From IMG/VR virus record IMGVR_UViG_3300047548_000572, positions 1 to 20,809 of that record: 20,809 bases of DNA. One strand, given 5' to 3'. Positions 6,000 to 12,097 of this stretch are shown here, one piece after another; position 1 is the stretch's first letter; each line of letters opens with the position of its first letter. The position numbers were made by a program, and so were the translations under genes. The notes beneath the pieces were generated by a model that was not told the DNA's origin, did not search any database, and was given only the letters and a program-made list of their open reading frames with translations. This stretch comes from a virus.

Positions 6000-7162
6000 A
6001 CGCACAAGACAGGGTCAAGAAGGCCCACATCAGCATCATGCGACACAAGGTGTTCTGCGCCTTCAGCGGCGTGCTGGCGTGTGGCAAGGTGGAGGTCAAC
6101 GACACCACACCCACGGCATGCACCAACGGCTGGGACGTCAGCTACGGCACCCAGTTCGTCGACTCGCTCGACGACGCCGAGCTGCGCTTCGTTGTGCTGC
6201 ACGAGACTATCCACAAGTCCTATCAGCACCTCAACGTGTGGCGTAACCTGTGGGATGAGAACAAGCAGCTTGCCAACATTGCCTGCGACCACTTCGTCAA
6301 CTTGTCCCTCGTCGACACCGACAACGGCGAGGGGTTCCTCAAGATGCCCAAGGTCGGTATCCAACCCGAGCCGCAGTTCCGTGGCTGGTCGGTCAAGCAG
6401 ATCTATGACCACCTCAAGGACGAGCAAGACTCGGACGACGAGTCAGGTCAGGGCCAAGGTGACGGTCTCGACGACCACGACTTCGAGGGCGCCGGCCAGC
6501 AGTCTGCTGCCGAGCAGGCCAAGCAAGCCGACGAGATACAGCGTGCGCTGCGCCAAGGCGAGCAGGTCGCCCGTGCCCGTGCCCGTGGCGCCGGCAAGGG
6601 TGGCAGCTCCGCACTCATCGGCGATCTGCTCAAGCCGCAGGTCAACTGGCGCGAGCAACTGCGCGACTTCGTGCAGGCCACGTGCTCTGGCCGTGACGAG
6701 TCTACGTGGGCTAGACCTAACCGACGCTTCCTCGCCGACGACATCTACCTCCCAAGTATGGAGAGCACCACGATTGGCGAGCTCATCGTAGGCATCGACA
6801 CCAGCGGGTCCATCGGAGGTACGGTCATTACGCGCTTCGCGTCCGAGCTCGCAGCCATCGTCGAGCAGGTGCGCCCCGAGCGCGTGCGTGTCGTGTACTG
6901 GGACTGGGAGGTTCAGGGCGAGCAGGTGTTCGAGGATGGCCAGTTCGCCGTGACACAGCTCAAGGTCAAGGGCGGCGGTGGCACCGACGGCTCCGTGCTG
7001 TTCGACTACGTGCGCTCCAAGGGCTACAAGCCCGCTGCCATTGTGCAGTTCACCGATGGGCTCGTGGGTTCGTTCGGGCAGTCCGATGTACCCGTGCTGT
7101 GGGCCATCACCGAGCGCAGCATCCATGCGCCGTACGGTGTAACAGTGCACATCACTGACTAA
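5996..7162 (+). CDS. putative metallopeptidase with VWA-like domain (DUF2201 type)
   Basis: 388 aa. The N-terminal domain has an HExxH zinc-peptidase motif (HETIH, 69-73, with H78 close by). The middle (about 140-200) is an Asp/Gln/Ala-rich low-complexity linker. The C-terminal VWA-like domain has MIDAS-type elements: D268-T-S-G-S272, a GGGGTDGS turn (T330, D331) and FTDG (352-355). This domain order is that of the DUF2201 family (putative metallopeptidase plus VWA-like). Such proteins usually work with a MoxR-type AAA+ ATPase, here the gene at 3368. The metal-binding residues look complete. Whether it cuts a substrate, and which, is unknown. It is followed by a two-hairpin leader for the next gene. 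Confidence 0.9.
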   Translation: MNAQDRVKKAHISIMRHKVFCAFSGVLACGKVEVNDTTPTACTNGWDVSYGTQFVDSLDDAELRFVVLHETIHKSYQHLNVWRNLWDENKQLANIACDHFVNLSLVDTDNGEGFLKMPKVGIQPEPQFRGWSVKQIYDHLKDEQDSDDESGQGQGDGLDDHDFEGAGQQSAAEQAKQADEIQRALRQGEQVARARARGAGKGGSSALIGDLLKPQVNWREQLRDFVQATCSGRDESTWARPNRRFLADDIYLPSMESTTIGELIVGIDTSGSIGGTVITRFASELAAIVEQVRPERVRVVYWDWEVQGEQVFEDGQFAVTQLKVKGGGGTDGSVLFDYVRSKGYKPAAIVQFTDGLVGSFGQSDVPVLWAITERSIHAPYGVTVHITD

Positions 7163-7228
7163 CGAGTCCAGCTTTATGCCCATCACGGTGGGCATATGGA
7201 TGCGCTCCGCATCGACAAGGAAACAATC
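7163..7228 (+). promoter_or_regulatory. two-hairpin leader element, copy 1
   Basis: It begins directly after the TAA at 7160-7162 with CGAGTC and CTTTATGCCCATC. Hairpin 1 is TATGCCCA/TGGGCATA (7175-7182 with 7189-7196). Hairpin 2 is GATGCG-CTC-CGCATC (7199-7213). AAGGA follows before the ATG at 7229. A second copy at 9298 keeps the first 22 nt and the fold but changes the hairpin 2 sequence on both arms, which points to selection for RNA structure. It could be a terminator/antiterminator, an RNase processing site or a translational regulator. Confidence 0.6.
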
Positions 7229-7822
7229 ATGGACATTCACGAACTACGAAAGACTGACCCGCATCGCTTCGAGCTCGAGTACCGGCAATGGGTCGAGCAC
7301 GACTTCCACTACGAGTGGTGGGACACCGTGTATGAGGACTTCAAGAAAGACATGGCCAAGGTTGGCATGTGGGTAAACGACATCTCGTTCAGCTTGAGCT
7401 ACTGCCAGTCTGACTACGCTGCGTTCGAGGGCCGACTGAACATGGCTACATGGATGCGCGACCAAGGCTACGACGAGAAGTACCTGCCGCTCGTGCTGGA
7501 CTTCGAGGAGTACGTTACCCTGGCCAGGGTGAGCATCGCCATGCGAGGCGGGTACAGCTACTGTGCCGACATAGACTACTGCGCAGGTATCACCTACCCG
7601 CCGGGCATCTTCGCTGACATGCCAGATGATGACTGGACTACGCTGTGCGTAGAGATGTTAGACGCCGAGCCATGGGATGAGCACGTCGACGAATGGTTGC
7701 GCGATCAGTGTAAAGAGCTATACAATAGATTGCAGGAAGAGTACGAATACCTCAGCAGTGAGGAGTCGTTCATCAACGCATGTGACGCTAATGACATACA
7801 GTTTGAGGAGATTGATGACTGA
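7229..7822 (+). CDS. conserved phage protein of unknown function
   Basis: 197 aa from ATG 7229, preceded by AAGGA (7217-7221). The frame opens earlier at 7196, but that ATG lies inside the leader hairpins and lacks a ribosome site. Residues about 45-70 contain DISFSLSYCQSDYAAFEGRL. I recall a phage protein group with the comparable pattern FSGF-x-x-QGDGA-x-F-x-G, so this may be a divergent member; its role is not known. The rest is acidic and aromatic-rich with a Glu-rich C-terminus. It overlaps the next gene by 8 bp. Confidence 0.8.
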   Translation: MDIHELRKTDPHRFELEYRQWVEHDFHYEWWDTVYEDFKKDMAKVGMWVNDISFSLSYCQSDYAAFEGRLNMATWMRDQGYDEKYLPLVLDFEEYVTLARVSIAMRGGYSYCADIDYCAGITYPPGIFADMPDDDWTTLCVEMLDAEPWDEHVDEWLRDQCKELYNRLQEEYEYLSSEESFINACDANDIQFEEIDD

Positions 7823-8000
7823 CTACGTACTCATACGCATGCCAACCAAGCAGGCGTTACACAAGGCACTCTACAAGGCGGGGTCGAGCACGGCTCTAGC
7901 TGAGCACTTCGGTATCAGTCAGCAGGCAGTCCACAAATGGTTCGAGCGCGGCGTACCGCCCGCCCGCTGGGCCGACATTATCAACTACATCAAGGAATAA
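7815..8000 (+). CDS. Cro/YdaS-like helix-turn-helix DNA-binding protein
   Basis: 61 aa from ATG 7815, with GAGGAG at 7805-7810. An internal ATG (7839) is a possible alternative start. Residues 15-45 (ALYKAGSSTALAEHFGISQQ, then AVHKWFERG) form a compact helix-turn-helix of the Cro/YdaS type: a Gly-containing first turn, LAEHFGISQQAV across helices 2 and 3, then W-x-x-RG-x-P. Such proteins are single-domain dimeric regulators. Likely targets are the operator-like dyads in this window (72-101, 2737-2753), but no direct link is visible. It overlaps the previous gene by 8 bp and is followed 3 bp later by the repeat gene. Confidence 0.8.
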   Translation: MTDYVLIRMPTKQALHKALYKAGSSTALAEHFGISQQAVHKWFERGVPPARWADIINYIKE

Positions 8001-8003
8001 TAG

Positions 8004-8459
8004 ATGCATACAGAATTATCACAGTTACCCAACGCACAATGCATAAGTTGGGTACTGCGTTCAGTAAGAGAACATGGGGATAGATGGTACGCTGCTTGGG
8101 ACGCTACTCGTGCCGCTGTTTGGGACGCTACTCGTGCCGCTGTTTGGGACGCTACTCGGGACGCTGCTTGGGACGCTGCTCGGGACGCTGCTCGGGACGC
8201 TACTCGTGCCGCTGTTTGGGACGCTACTCGGGACGCTGCTTGGGACGCTGCTCGGGACGCTGCTCGGGACGCTACTCGTGCCGCTGCTTGGTACGCTACT
8301 CGGGACGCTACTCGGGACGCATTGATCGCATTGGTCGCATGGGACCACGCTGCGGACTACTTAGAGCTACCACCGGACGCAATAAAGCTATTGGCCGCCA
8401 GCGGGGACTTCATAGCCATCCTTCTATACCCCGCAGTAGTCGTCAAGTCACAGGAGTAA
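8004..8459 (+). CDS. Ala/Trp/Asp/Arg four-residue repeat protein
   Basis: 151 aa, ATG 8004 with AAGGAA at 7993-7998. Residues 1-31 are a unique N-terminus. Residues 32-107 are 19 consecutive four-residue units of the types WDAT, RDAA, RAAV and WDAA. The C-terminus (LIALVAWDHAADYLELPPDA onward) is unique, partly hydrophobic and resembles the ends of other phage proteins with such repeats. Each unit is 12 nt, so unit gain or loss keeps the frame. The repeats should form a long Ala-rich helix with alternating D and R charges and Trp every 4 or 8 residues. No function is known to me. Other frames across the repeat are also open, an effect of the stop-free 12-nt unit; this frame has the ribosome site and sensible termini. 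Confidence 0.8.
   Translation: MHTELSQLPNAQCISWVLRSVREHGDRWYAAWDATRAAVWDATRAAVWDATRDAAWDAARDAARDATRAAVWDATRDAAWDAARDAARDATRAAAWYATRDATRDALIALVAWDHAADYLELPPDAIKLLAASGDFIAILLYPAVVVKSQE
8097..8324. repeat. 12-nt tandem repeat array, 19 units, with a 72-nt duplication
   Basis: Units follow YGGGACGCTRCT or CGTGCCGCTGYT from 8097. Units 4-9 (8133-8204) and 10-15 (8205-8276) are identical copies of a 72-nt block, so the array has grown by duplication recently enough to lack differences. The only clear variants are at the end (TGGTACGCTACT, CGGGACGCATTG). Slippage or unequal recombination would change protein length in steps of four residues. Confidence 0.95.
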
Positions 8460-8461
8460 CC

Positions 8462-8728
8462 ATGAAGTTCACTATCAACATCCAAGGCTACAAGGTCCTG
8501 CTGTCCGCGCAGCAGCTTGAGACGATCATCGACGCGCTCGGCACTCCCGAGTACATCGGAGAGGAGCACGTGGGCAGGGGCAATGGCGACTGCGGCTACG
8601 ACATGCAGTACCGCATGGTGTTGCGTCAGTTCAGCACGGTCGAGAAGTTGCAACTTAACGTAGTAGCTGACGATACGGTCGAGACCATCCGACTGTCGAC
8701 CAAGATGTTTGACGAGTCCAAGAAGTAA
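8462..8728 (+). CDS. small phage protein, unknown function
   Basis: 88 aa from ATG 8462 with AGGAG at 8451-8455. The frame is open back through the repeat array, but that extension is Arg/Cys/Gly noise. The sequence MKFTINIQGYKVLLSAQQLE at the start, a Gly-rich loop near residues 37-46 and a beta-rich second half look like a small alpha/beta phage protein; I recall similar short proteins without known function. It lies 2 bp after the repeat gene and is the last gene before the second HNH insertion. Confidence 0.78.
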   Translation: MKFTINIQGYKVLLSAQQLETIIDALGTPEYIGEEHVGRGNGDCGYDMQYRMVLRQFSTVEKLQLNVVADDTVETIRLSTKMFDESKK

Positions 8729-8778
8729 CTATGCTGTAGAATAGTTCGCACCGGGTGGACGCGCCAACGCCCACCCGG
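8727..8778 (+). promoter_or_regulatory. dyad and stem-loop in leader of second HNH gene
   Basis: AACTAT (8727-8732) and ATAGTT (8741-8746) form a dyad enclosing a -10-like TAGAAT (8737-8742). An 8-bp perfect hairpin follows, CCGGGTGG/CCACCCGG (8751-8758 with 8771-8778, 12-nt loop), then AAAGGAA and the ATG at 8815. A TTGACG at 8709-8714 is badly spaced for a -35, so the promoter is uncertain. No T-run follows the hairpin, so it is not a clear terminator. The layout resembles the first HNH gene, which also has a dyad over its -10. Confidence 0.45.
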
Positions 8779-8814
8779 CACTTCACAGAACTTCGTTTGA
8801 AAGGAACGACAGCC

Positions 8815-9297
8815 ATGCGCGAACTCGATCTTACCACCCTGCTCGAATACTTGAGCTACGACCCGGAGACGGGTGTGTTTATGTGGCTCAAGCAAGCCGC
8901 TCAGTGCGTAAAGGTAGGCACTGAGCCCGGTTGGACATCATCAAAGGGTTATAAGCAAGTCCATATCTTAGGTAGAACCTACCCAGCGCATAGGCTAGCT
9001 TGGTTTTATGTGTATGGAGTATGGCCTACATATACAATAGACCATATCAACGGCATAAAAGACGACAATAGAATATCCAATCTACGTGACGTACCACAAG
9101 CGATAAACAACCAAAACCATCGCAAGGCTAGGCAGAGCAGTCCGTACATCGGTGTATATAAAGCTAGGGACAAGTGGAGAGCTACCATCCGTCTTAACGG
9201 TAAAGCGATCCACATCGGGTACTTTCAATACCCAGAAGATGCCCATGCAGCCTACGTAGAGGCTAAGCGCAAACTGCACGCAGGCTGCACGATCTAA
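8815..9297 (+). CDS. HNH-AP2 endonuclease, probable freestanding homing enzyme
   Basis: 160 aa from ATG 8815 (AAAGGAA upstream); an in-frame ATG at 8755 lies in the leader hairpin and is rejected. The HNH core (about 50-101) shows AHRLAW (58-63), IDHINGIKDDN (75-85) and ISNLR (87-91). Residues 109-157 are an AP2/ERF-type DNA-binding domain (YIGVYKARDKWRATI, then GYFQYPEDAHAAYVEA). This fusion is typical of phage and intron homing endonucleases. It should cut a specific site in alleles lacking it. Codon use is AT-rich (ATA, AGA, TTA) unlike its neighbours, a sign of transfer. The flanking genes appear intact, so it sits in an intergenic gap. It is the second of three HNH genes here. Confidence 0.9.
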   Translation: MRELDLTTLLEYLSYDPETGVFMWLKQAAQCVKVGTEPGWTSSKGYKQVHILGRTYPAHRLAWFYVYGVWPTYTIDHINGIKDDNRISNLRDVPQAINNQNHRKARQSSPYIGVYKARDKWRATIRLNGKAIHIGYFQYPEDAHAAYVEAKRKLHAGCTI

Positions 9298-9372
9298 GCG
9301 AGTCTGACTTTATGCCCATCCAGTGTGGGTATAGGGGCACGCTCGTGCCTGTTCAATCCTAAAGGAATCATC
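9298..9372 (+). promoter_or_regulatory. two-hairpin leader element, copy 2
   Basis: Directly after the TAA at 9295-9297 it repeats CGAGTC and CTTTATGCCCATC from 7163. Hairpin 1 is TATGCCCA/TGGGTATA with one G-U pair. Hairpin 2 is GGCACG-CT-CGTGCC in place of GATGCG-CTC-CGCATC. AAAGGAA (9361-9367) follows before the ATG at 9373. Conserved lead sequence, changed but still paired stems and the same position between a stop and a start argue for one functional RNA element used twice. Confidence 0.6.
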
Positions 9373-10263
9373 ATGCAATCTATTGACACCACCGCAGGTA
9401 TCGCCCGCGCAGCAATGATAGTCACTATGAACGTCAGCCTCTACTCTGGACGCAAACAAGACAAACGAACGCAGGCAGAAGTTGTTGCTGCGAAAGGATC
9501 GGGGTCCACACGCGCTGCGTCTGTCTATCGCAACTTGTTCGCGGACTGTAAAGAGCTTGAGGACATTACGAAGTTTCAGGCTAGGGCGCGTAACAAACAC
9601 TACGCTATGACTCTGCCTTGGTCGGATAACGGGCAGCGGCTTCTCCCAACCAAGAGTTTTATGGACTACACAGCCGAGATGGACAAGTGCAGGCAGCAGT
9701 TCGACTTTCTGGTTGATGCCTTCTTGGCTAAGTATGAAACGCTCGTAGCCGCCGCTGCGTTCAAGTTGGGCGCATTGTTCGACAGGGATGAATACCCCAC
9801 AAAAGAACATATAGCTAAGCGGTTTACATTTACTATTGATTACACTCCAGTGCCTTTGGCTAACGACTTCCGCGTCGACATCGAGCATGAAGTGCAGCAA
9901 GACCTTGTGCGAAAGTACGAGGACCGCATGGCCCAGCAGCTCGCCTCTGCCCAGCAGGAATCGTGGACCCGCCTGTATGAGGTGCTGACCCAGCTCAAGG
10001 ATCGGTTAACCCTTAACGAAGACGGCACCCGCAAGATCTTCAAGGCCAGCACCGTGACCAACGCGGTCGACCTGTGCGAGGCGCTGACCAAGCTCAACGT
10101 CACCAATGACCCTGCGCTGGAGTCAGCCCGCCGCAAGCTCGAAGACGCCATGATGGGCGTCGAGGCCGAGGAGCTGCGCAAGGAGGAGGGTGAGCGCCTC
10201 GTCCTCCTGCAGAAAGTCGACACGATCCTCGACTCCTACAACTTCGGAGACATAGATGAATGA
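9373..10263 (+). CDS. probable DUF3150-type protein of MoxR/VWA module
   Basis: 296 aa from ATG 9373 (AAAGGAA at 9361-9367); the in-frame ATG at 9325 lies in the leader. The N-terminus (AMIVTMNVSLYSGRKQDKRT) followed by a long mostly helical protein rich in K, E, Q and A resembles DUF3150 proteins, which I know as frequent neighbours of MoxR-type ATPases and VWA proteins on phages and plasmids. No catalytic motif is visible; a structural or adaptor role for the ATPase is plausible. Codon use is mosaic: 25 of the first 50 codons end in G/C, whereas after about 9865 G/C endings dominate (38 of 50, then nearly all). The low-GC3 part adjoins the HNH-AP2 gene. Overlaps the next gene by 8 bp. Confidence 0.7.
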   Translation: MQSIDTTAGIARAAMIVTMNVSLYSGRKQDKRTQAEVVAAKGSGSTRAASVYRNLFADCKELEDITKFQARARNKHYAMTLPWSDNGQRLLPTKSFMDYTAEMDKCRQQFDFLVDAFLAKYETLVAAAAFKLGALFDRDEYPTKEHIAKRFTFTIDYTPVPLANDFRVDIEHEVQQDLVRKYEDRMAQQLASAQQESWTRLYEVLTQLKDRLTLNEDGTRKIFKASTVTNAVDLCEALTKLNVTNDPALESARRKLEDAMMGVEAEELRKEEGERLVLLQKVDTILDSYNFGDIDE

Positions 10264-10501
10264 ATGCCACGTGTGGCGATTCTCACAACAGGGGAGGCAC
10301 TGGCTGCTGACGCCTATCGACCCGTCCGGAGGCAGCATTTTCGGGGGGTCCGACGAGGGCTACCCCGAGTGGTTCCGGCCCATCCTCGACGTTGCCAAGC
10401 TGGCCGGCGAGGTGCACTATTTCGACGACGACCACGCCATACTATGGCTGGAAGTCGATGAAGAGTTCAACCTGTTGAGGTTCCCACCATGGATAACGTA
10501 A
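10256..10501 (+). CDS. small phage protein, unknown function
   Basis: 81 aa from ATG 10256 with GGAG seven bases upstream. Acidic and aromatic, with an N-terminal beta-like MNECHVWRFSQQGRHWLLTP and a C-terminal HAILWLEVDEEFNLLRF. Another frame is open from 10264 to 10461, but its product is Arg/Pro/Ala-rich frame noise. It overlaps its neighbours on both sides (8 and 13 bp). No known family. Confidence 0.7.
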   Translation: MNECHVWRFSQQGRHWLLTPIDPSGGSIFGGSDEGYPEWFRPILDVAKLAGEVHYFDDDHAILWLEVDEEFNLLRFPPWIT

Positions 10502-10848
10502 GGAAGCAAATAGATGACTGGCGCGAGGGCGTGCACGACCGCGTGGACAACCTTTGTGCCATCTACAAGTGCGCCGACCTGCGCGGCGTGGTCGACATCG
10601 TCATGACGGCAGACAGCATGGTCATGTGCCTCTACCGCCTGCTATGCGAGGCTGCGGATGATGACGACGAGCGCAGCACCAAGGCCCTCGACGACTTGGG
10701 CGACCGGGTGTCCGAGGCGCTGACGGCCATCGTAGTAAGTGCGATAGACCTAGTGTGTGTCGAGGACAAAGACACACTGACTGACGATATAATGCGTATC
10801 ATCAACACGCGATACCAACTGGAGGACAAGCTAAATGGACATCCTTAA
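10489..10848 (+). CDS. helical acidic phage protein, unknown function
   Basis: 119 aa from ATG 10489, overlapping the previous gene by 13 bp and the next by 14 bp, which suggests coupled translation. The product is predicted all-helical and acidic, with a DDDDER stretch near residue 60 and three Cys in the first two thirds. No domain recognised. It is part of the chain of small genes downstream of the DUF3150-like gene. Confidence 0.75.
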   Translation: MDNVRKQIDDWREGVHDRVDNLCAIYKCADLRGVVDIVMTADSMVMCLYRLLCEAADDDDERSTKALDDLGDRVSEALTAIVVSAIDLVCVEDKDTLTDDIMRIINTRYQLEDKLNGHP

Positions 10849-11026
10849 AATCTTCAAGAAACCTACGGTGCAGGACGAGTGCACGCAGAAACTGCGCGAG
10901 GCAGAGTTCGCCCTGATGGACGCCCGCAACAAAGCGGACTACTATGTATCCATGATTCGCTACCACGAGCAGGTGGTGCGTCGACTGCGGGAGGCTGCCC
11001 ATGGCGGTGATCAAGTTCGTTCGTGA
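10835..11026 (+). CDS. small coiled-coil protein, unknown function
   Basis: 63 aa from ATG 10835. Residues 14-53 form a charged helix (KLREAEFALMDARNKADYYV, then VVRRLREAA), likely a coiled coil. It overlaps the upstream gene by 14 bp and the next small membrane-protein gene by 26 bp. Function unknown; it may pair with that membrane protein. Confidence 0.7.
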   Translation: MDILKIFKKPTVQDECTQKLREAEFALMDARNKADYYVSMIRYHEQVVRRLREAAHGGDQVRS

Positions 11027-11126
11027 CTTGTTCTCCCTACTGGGTTACCTGTGCGTGCTAGCCATGCTGCTCGTGATTGCATCGTTCTTAGCATGGTGTC
11101 TCGTCCATGTTATGCCCAAAATGTGA
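11001..11126 (+). CDS. 41-aa single-span membrane protein
   Basis: ATG 11001 with an excellent GGGAGG at 10989-10994, six bases upstream. The product starts MAVIKFVRDLF, then a hydrophobic span of about 24 residues (residues 11-36, Leu/Val/Ala-rich) and ends VMPKM. The basic N-terminus before the span suggests it stays inside. It overlaps both neighbours (26 and 20 bp), in keeping with the operon. Possible roles include a small lysis or membrane-targeting protein; there is no direct evidence for either. Confidence 0.7.
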   Translation: MAVIKFVRDLFSLLGYLCVLAMLLVIASFLAWCLVHVMPKM

Positions 11127-11322
11127 TGGTCGCATGAAGGTGTTGGAGACGCGCTGCGAGCCGGAGAGCGTCTACCGCCGCCACTACTGCGCCGCTTGTG
11201 ATGAGCGGTTCATCACACAGGAGGTCATCACTGACCTCCCTCACATCCCCTACGGGGGAGTGCTACGCCCGAGAGGGCGCCCCAAGAAAACCATCAACGC
11301 ACACAATCCATTCGGACTATGA
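11107..11322 (+). CDS. zinc-ribbon protein with AT-hook-like tail
   Basis: 71 aa from ATG 11107. C3-P-K-C6 and C28-A-A-C31 form a zinc ribbon spaced like the N-terminal domain of NrdR regulators (CPxC, then an Arg-rich loop, CxxCxERFxT). The ATP-cone domain of NrdR is absent, so it is not NrdR itself. Residues 54-61 (RPRGRPKK) match an AT-hook minor-groove binding motif. The combination suggests a small DNA-binding regulator, perhaps for the A/T-rich regions of this genome, which is inference. It overlaps the next gene by 4 bp. Confidence 0.75.
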   Translation: MLCPKCDGRMKVLETRCEPESVYRRHYCAACDERFITQEVITDLPHIPYGGVLRPRGRPKKTINAHNPFGL

Positions 11323-11660
11323 CCCGGGACAAGATCCTGCAGCATCTCAAAGAGGTGGGTCCGGCTACGGCCCAAGACATAGCCGCCTACACAGCTACCA
11401 ACGTACACACGGTGCGAACCGCTATCCAAAAGCTCCGCAAGGAGAAAGCCATCTTCATCAATAGCTGGCCATACACCGGGCAACACCGTAGCGCACAGTG
11501 GGCGTTGCGTACCCACCGGCAGGCTAATGCGGTGAAGCCCCCACCCATGACCGCAGCAGACATCTGCCGCGAGTGGCGCCAGCGCAACAAAGCGCTGCTC
11601 AAGGTCAAGCGTAGTGCCTACGCCGCCAAGGGCAACCCGTTTGCAATGTTGATCTATTGA
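11319..11660 (+). CDS. winged-helix DNA-binding protein, paralog A
   Basis: 113 aa, ATG overlapping the previous stop. Residues 3-45 read as a winged helix-turn-helix: ILQHLKEVGPATAQDIAAYT, then NVHTVRTAIQKLRKEKAIFI. The wing continues with SWPYTGQHRSAQWALRT. The tail (MTAADICREWRQRNKALLKVKR) is basic. A paralog lies at 14729 with the same order: GP-x-TA-x-(D/E)I, LR-x-x-KAI-(F/Y)-(I/V), W-x-x-x-G, AWRT/ALRT and a basic W-x-(R/Q)-R tail. Likely a phage transcription regulator; its target is unknown. Confidence 0.75.
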   Translation: MTRDKILQHLKEVGPATAQDIAAYTATNVHTVRTAIQKLRKEKAIFINSWPYTGQHRSAQWALRTHRQANAVKPPPMTAADICREWRQRNKALLKVKRSAYAAKGNPFAMLIY

Positions 11661-11669
11661 GGAGCAAGC

Positions 11670-11780
11670 ATGACCACCACCGACAAGGACTACGCCGAGC
11701 TGCTGGCCCGGCTGGGTATCCGCCCGAAAGCACCGACTGCAGCGGAACTGCTGGAAGAACTTGGAGAAGCGACATGGTGA
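11670..11780 (+). CDS. 36-aa protein, unknown function
   Basis: ATG 11670 follows TGAGGAGCAAGC, giving a good GGAG ribosome site. The product is helical and acidic (YAELLARLGIRPKAPTAAEL, then LEELGEATW) and ends by overlapping the next ATG by 7 bp. The clean ribosome site and coupling support a real gene despite its length. No family recognised. Confidence 0.55.
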   Translation: MTTTDKDYAELLARLGIRPKAPTAAELLEELGEATW

Positions 11781-12097
11781 CATTACGAGAAGCCGCCGAG
11801 CAGGCGCTGGAGGTTTTAGGCCGGTACAGAGAAAGCGACGAGGATAGACTGTCCACAGCGATGTTCATCCTGCGCCAAGCCCTTGAGGCTGAGCAGCAGC
11901 TCGACAAGCCGATGGCCGAAATCTGGTGGGATGACTCGAAGGACTGCGACTGGCAGTTGAAGATGCTGGTCGAGCCGGCAGTCGCTCGAGGCGTTCGCAT
12001 TCCGCTCTATGCGGGTGACTACGAGGCAATGCCGGTCATGTATGTCAATCAGGACGGGTCTTTCACCGTCAAAGCGCCAAATGAGGAACTCGAATGA
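11774..12097 (+). CDS. modular phage protein of ALRQALEA type
   Basis: 107 aa from ATG 11774, with GGAGAAG just upstream. An earlier in-frame ATG (11657) would give an Arg/Gly-rich non-protein extension. The N-terminal helices TLREAAEQALEVLG and LSTAMFILRQALEAE match a motif common in small phage proteins, repeated in the next gene (MKQALEALKAF, ITALRQALEA). The C-terminal half (MPVMYVNQDGSFTV) is variable. Such proteins are mosaic and of unknown role. It overlaps the next gene by 4 bp. Confidence 0.75.
   Translation: MVTLREAAEQALEVLGRYRESDEDRLSTAMFILRQALEAEQQLDKPMAEIWWDDSKDCDWQLKMLVEPAVARGVRIPLYAGDYEAMPVMYVNQDGSFTVKAPNEELE

Noticed and set aside
5627-6427. Minus-strand frame opposite the 5538 and 5996 genes
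   Set aside because: It spans two coupled genes in antisense and has no motif, no ribosome site and no conserved pattern.
6443-7240. Long open frame on the minus strand opposite the VWA gene
   Set aside because: It is the antisense shadow of a GC-rich gene with strong motifs (HETIH, DTSGS). The product is His/Leu/Gly-rich without domains, and there is no ribosome site.
8097-8324. CRISPR array
   Set aside because: The repeats are contiguous 12-mers without spacers and encode protein. The Cas4-like nuclease at 18882 has no cas neighbours.
8061-8348. Minus-strand frame of Val-Pro-Ser-Ser repeats, and a + frame of Gly-Thr-Leu-Leu repeats
   Set aside because: Both come from the stop-free 12-nt repeat, which reads open in several frames. 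Only the 8004 frame has a ribosome site and non-repeat termini.
10264-10461. 65-aa frame overlapping the gene at 10256
   Set aside because: Arg/Pro/Ala-rich noise typical of a shifted GC-rich frame. The 10256 frame has the ribosome site and a protein-like product.
11107-11322. Full NrdR repressor
   Set aside because: Only the zinc-ribbon pattern is present; the ATP-cone domain is missing and the protein is half the expected length.
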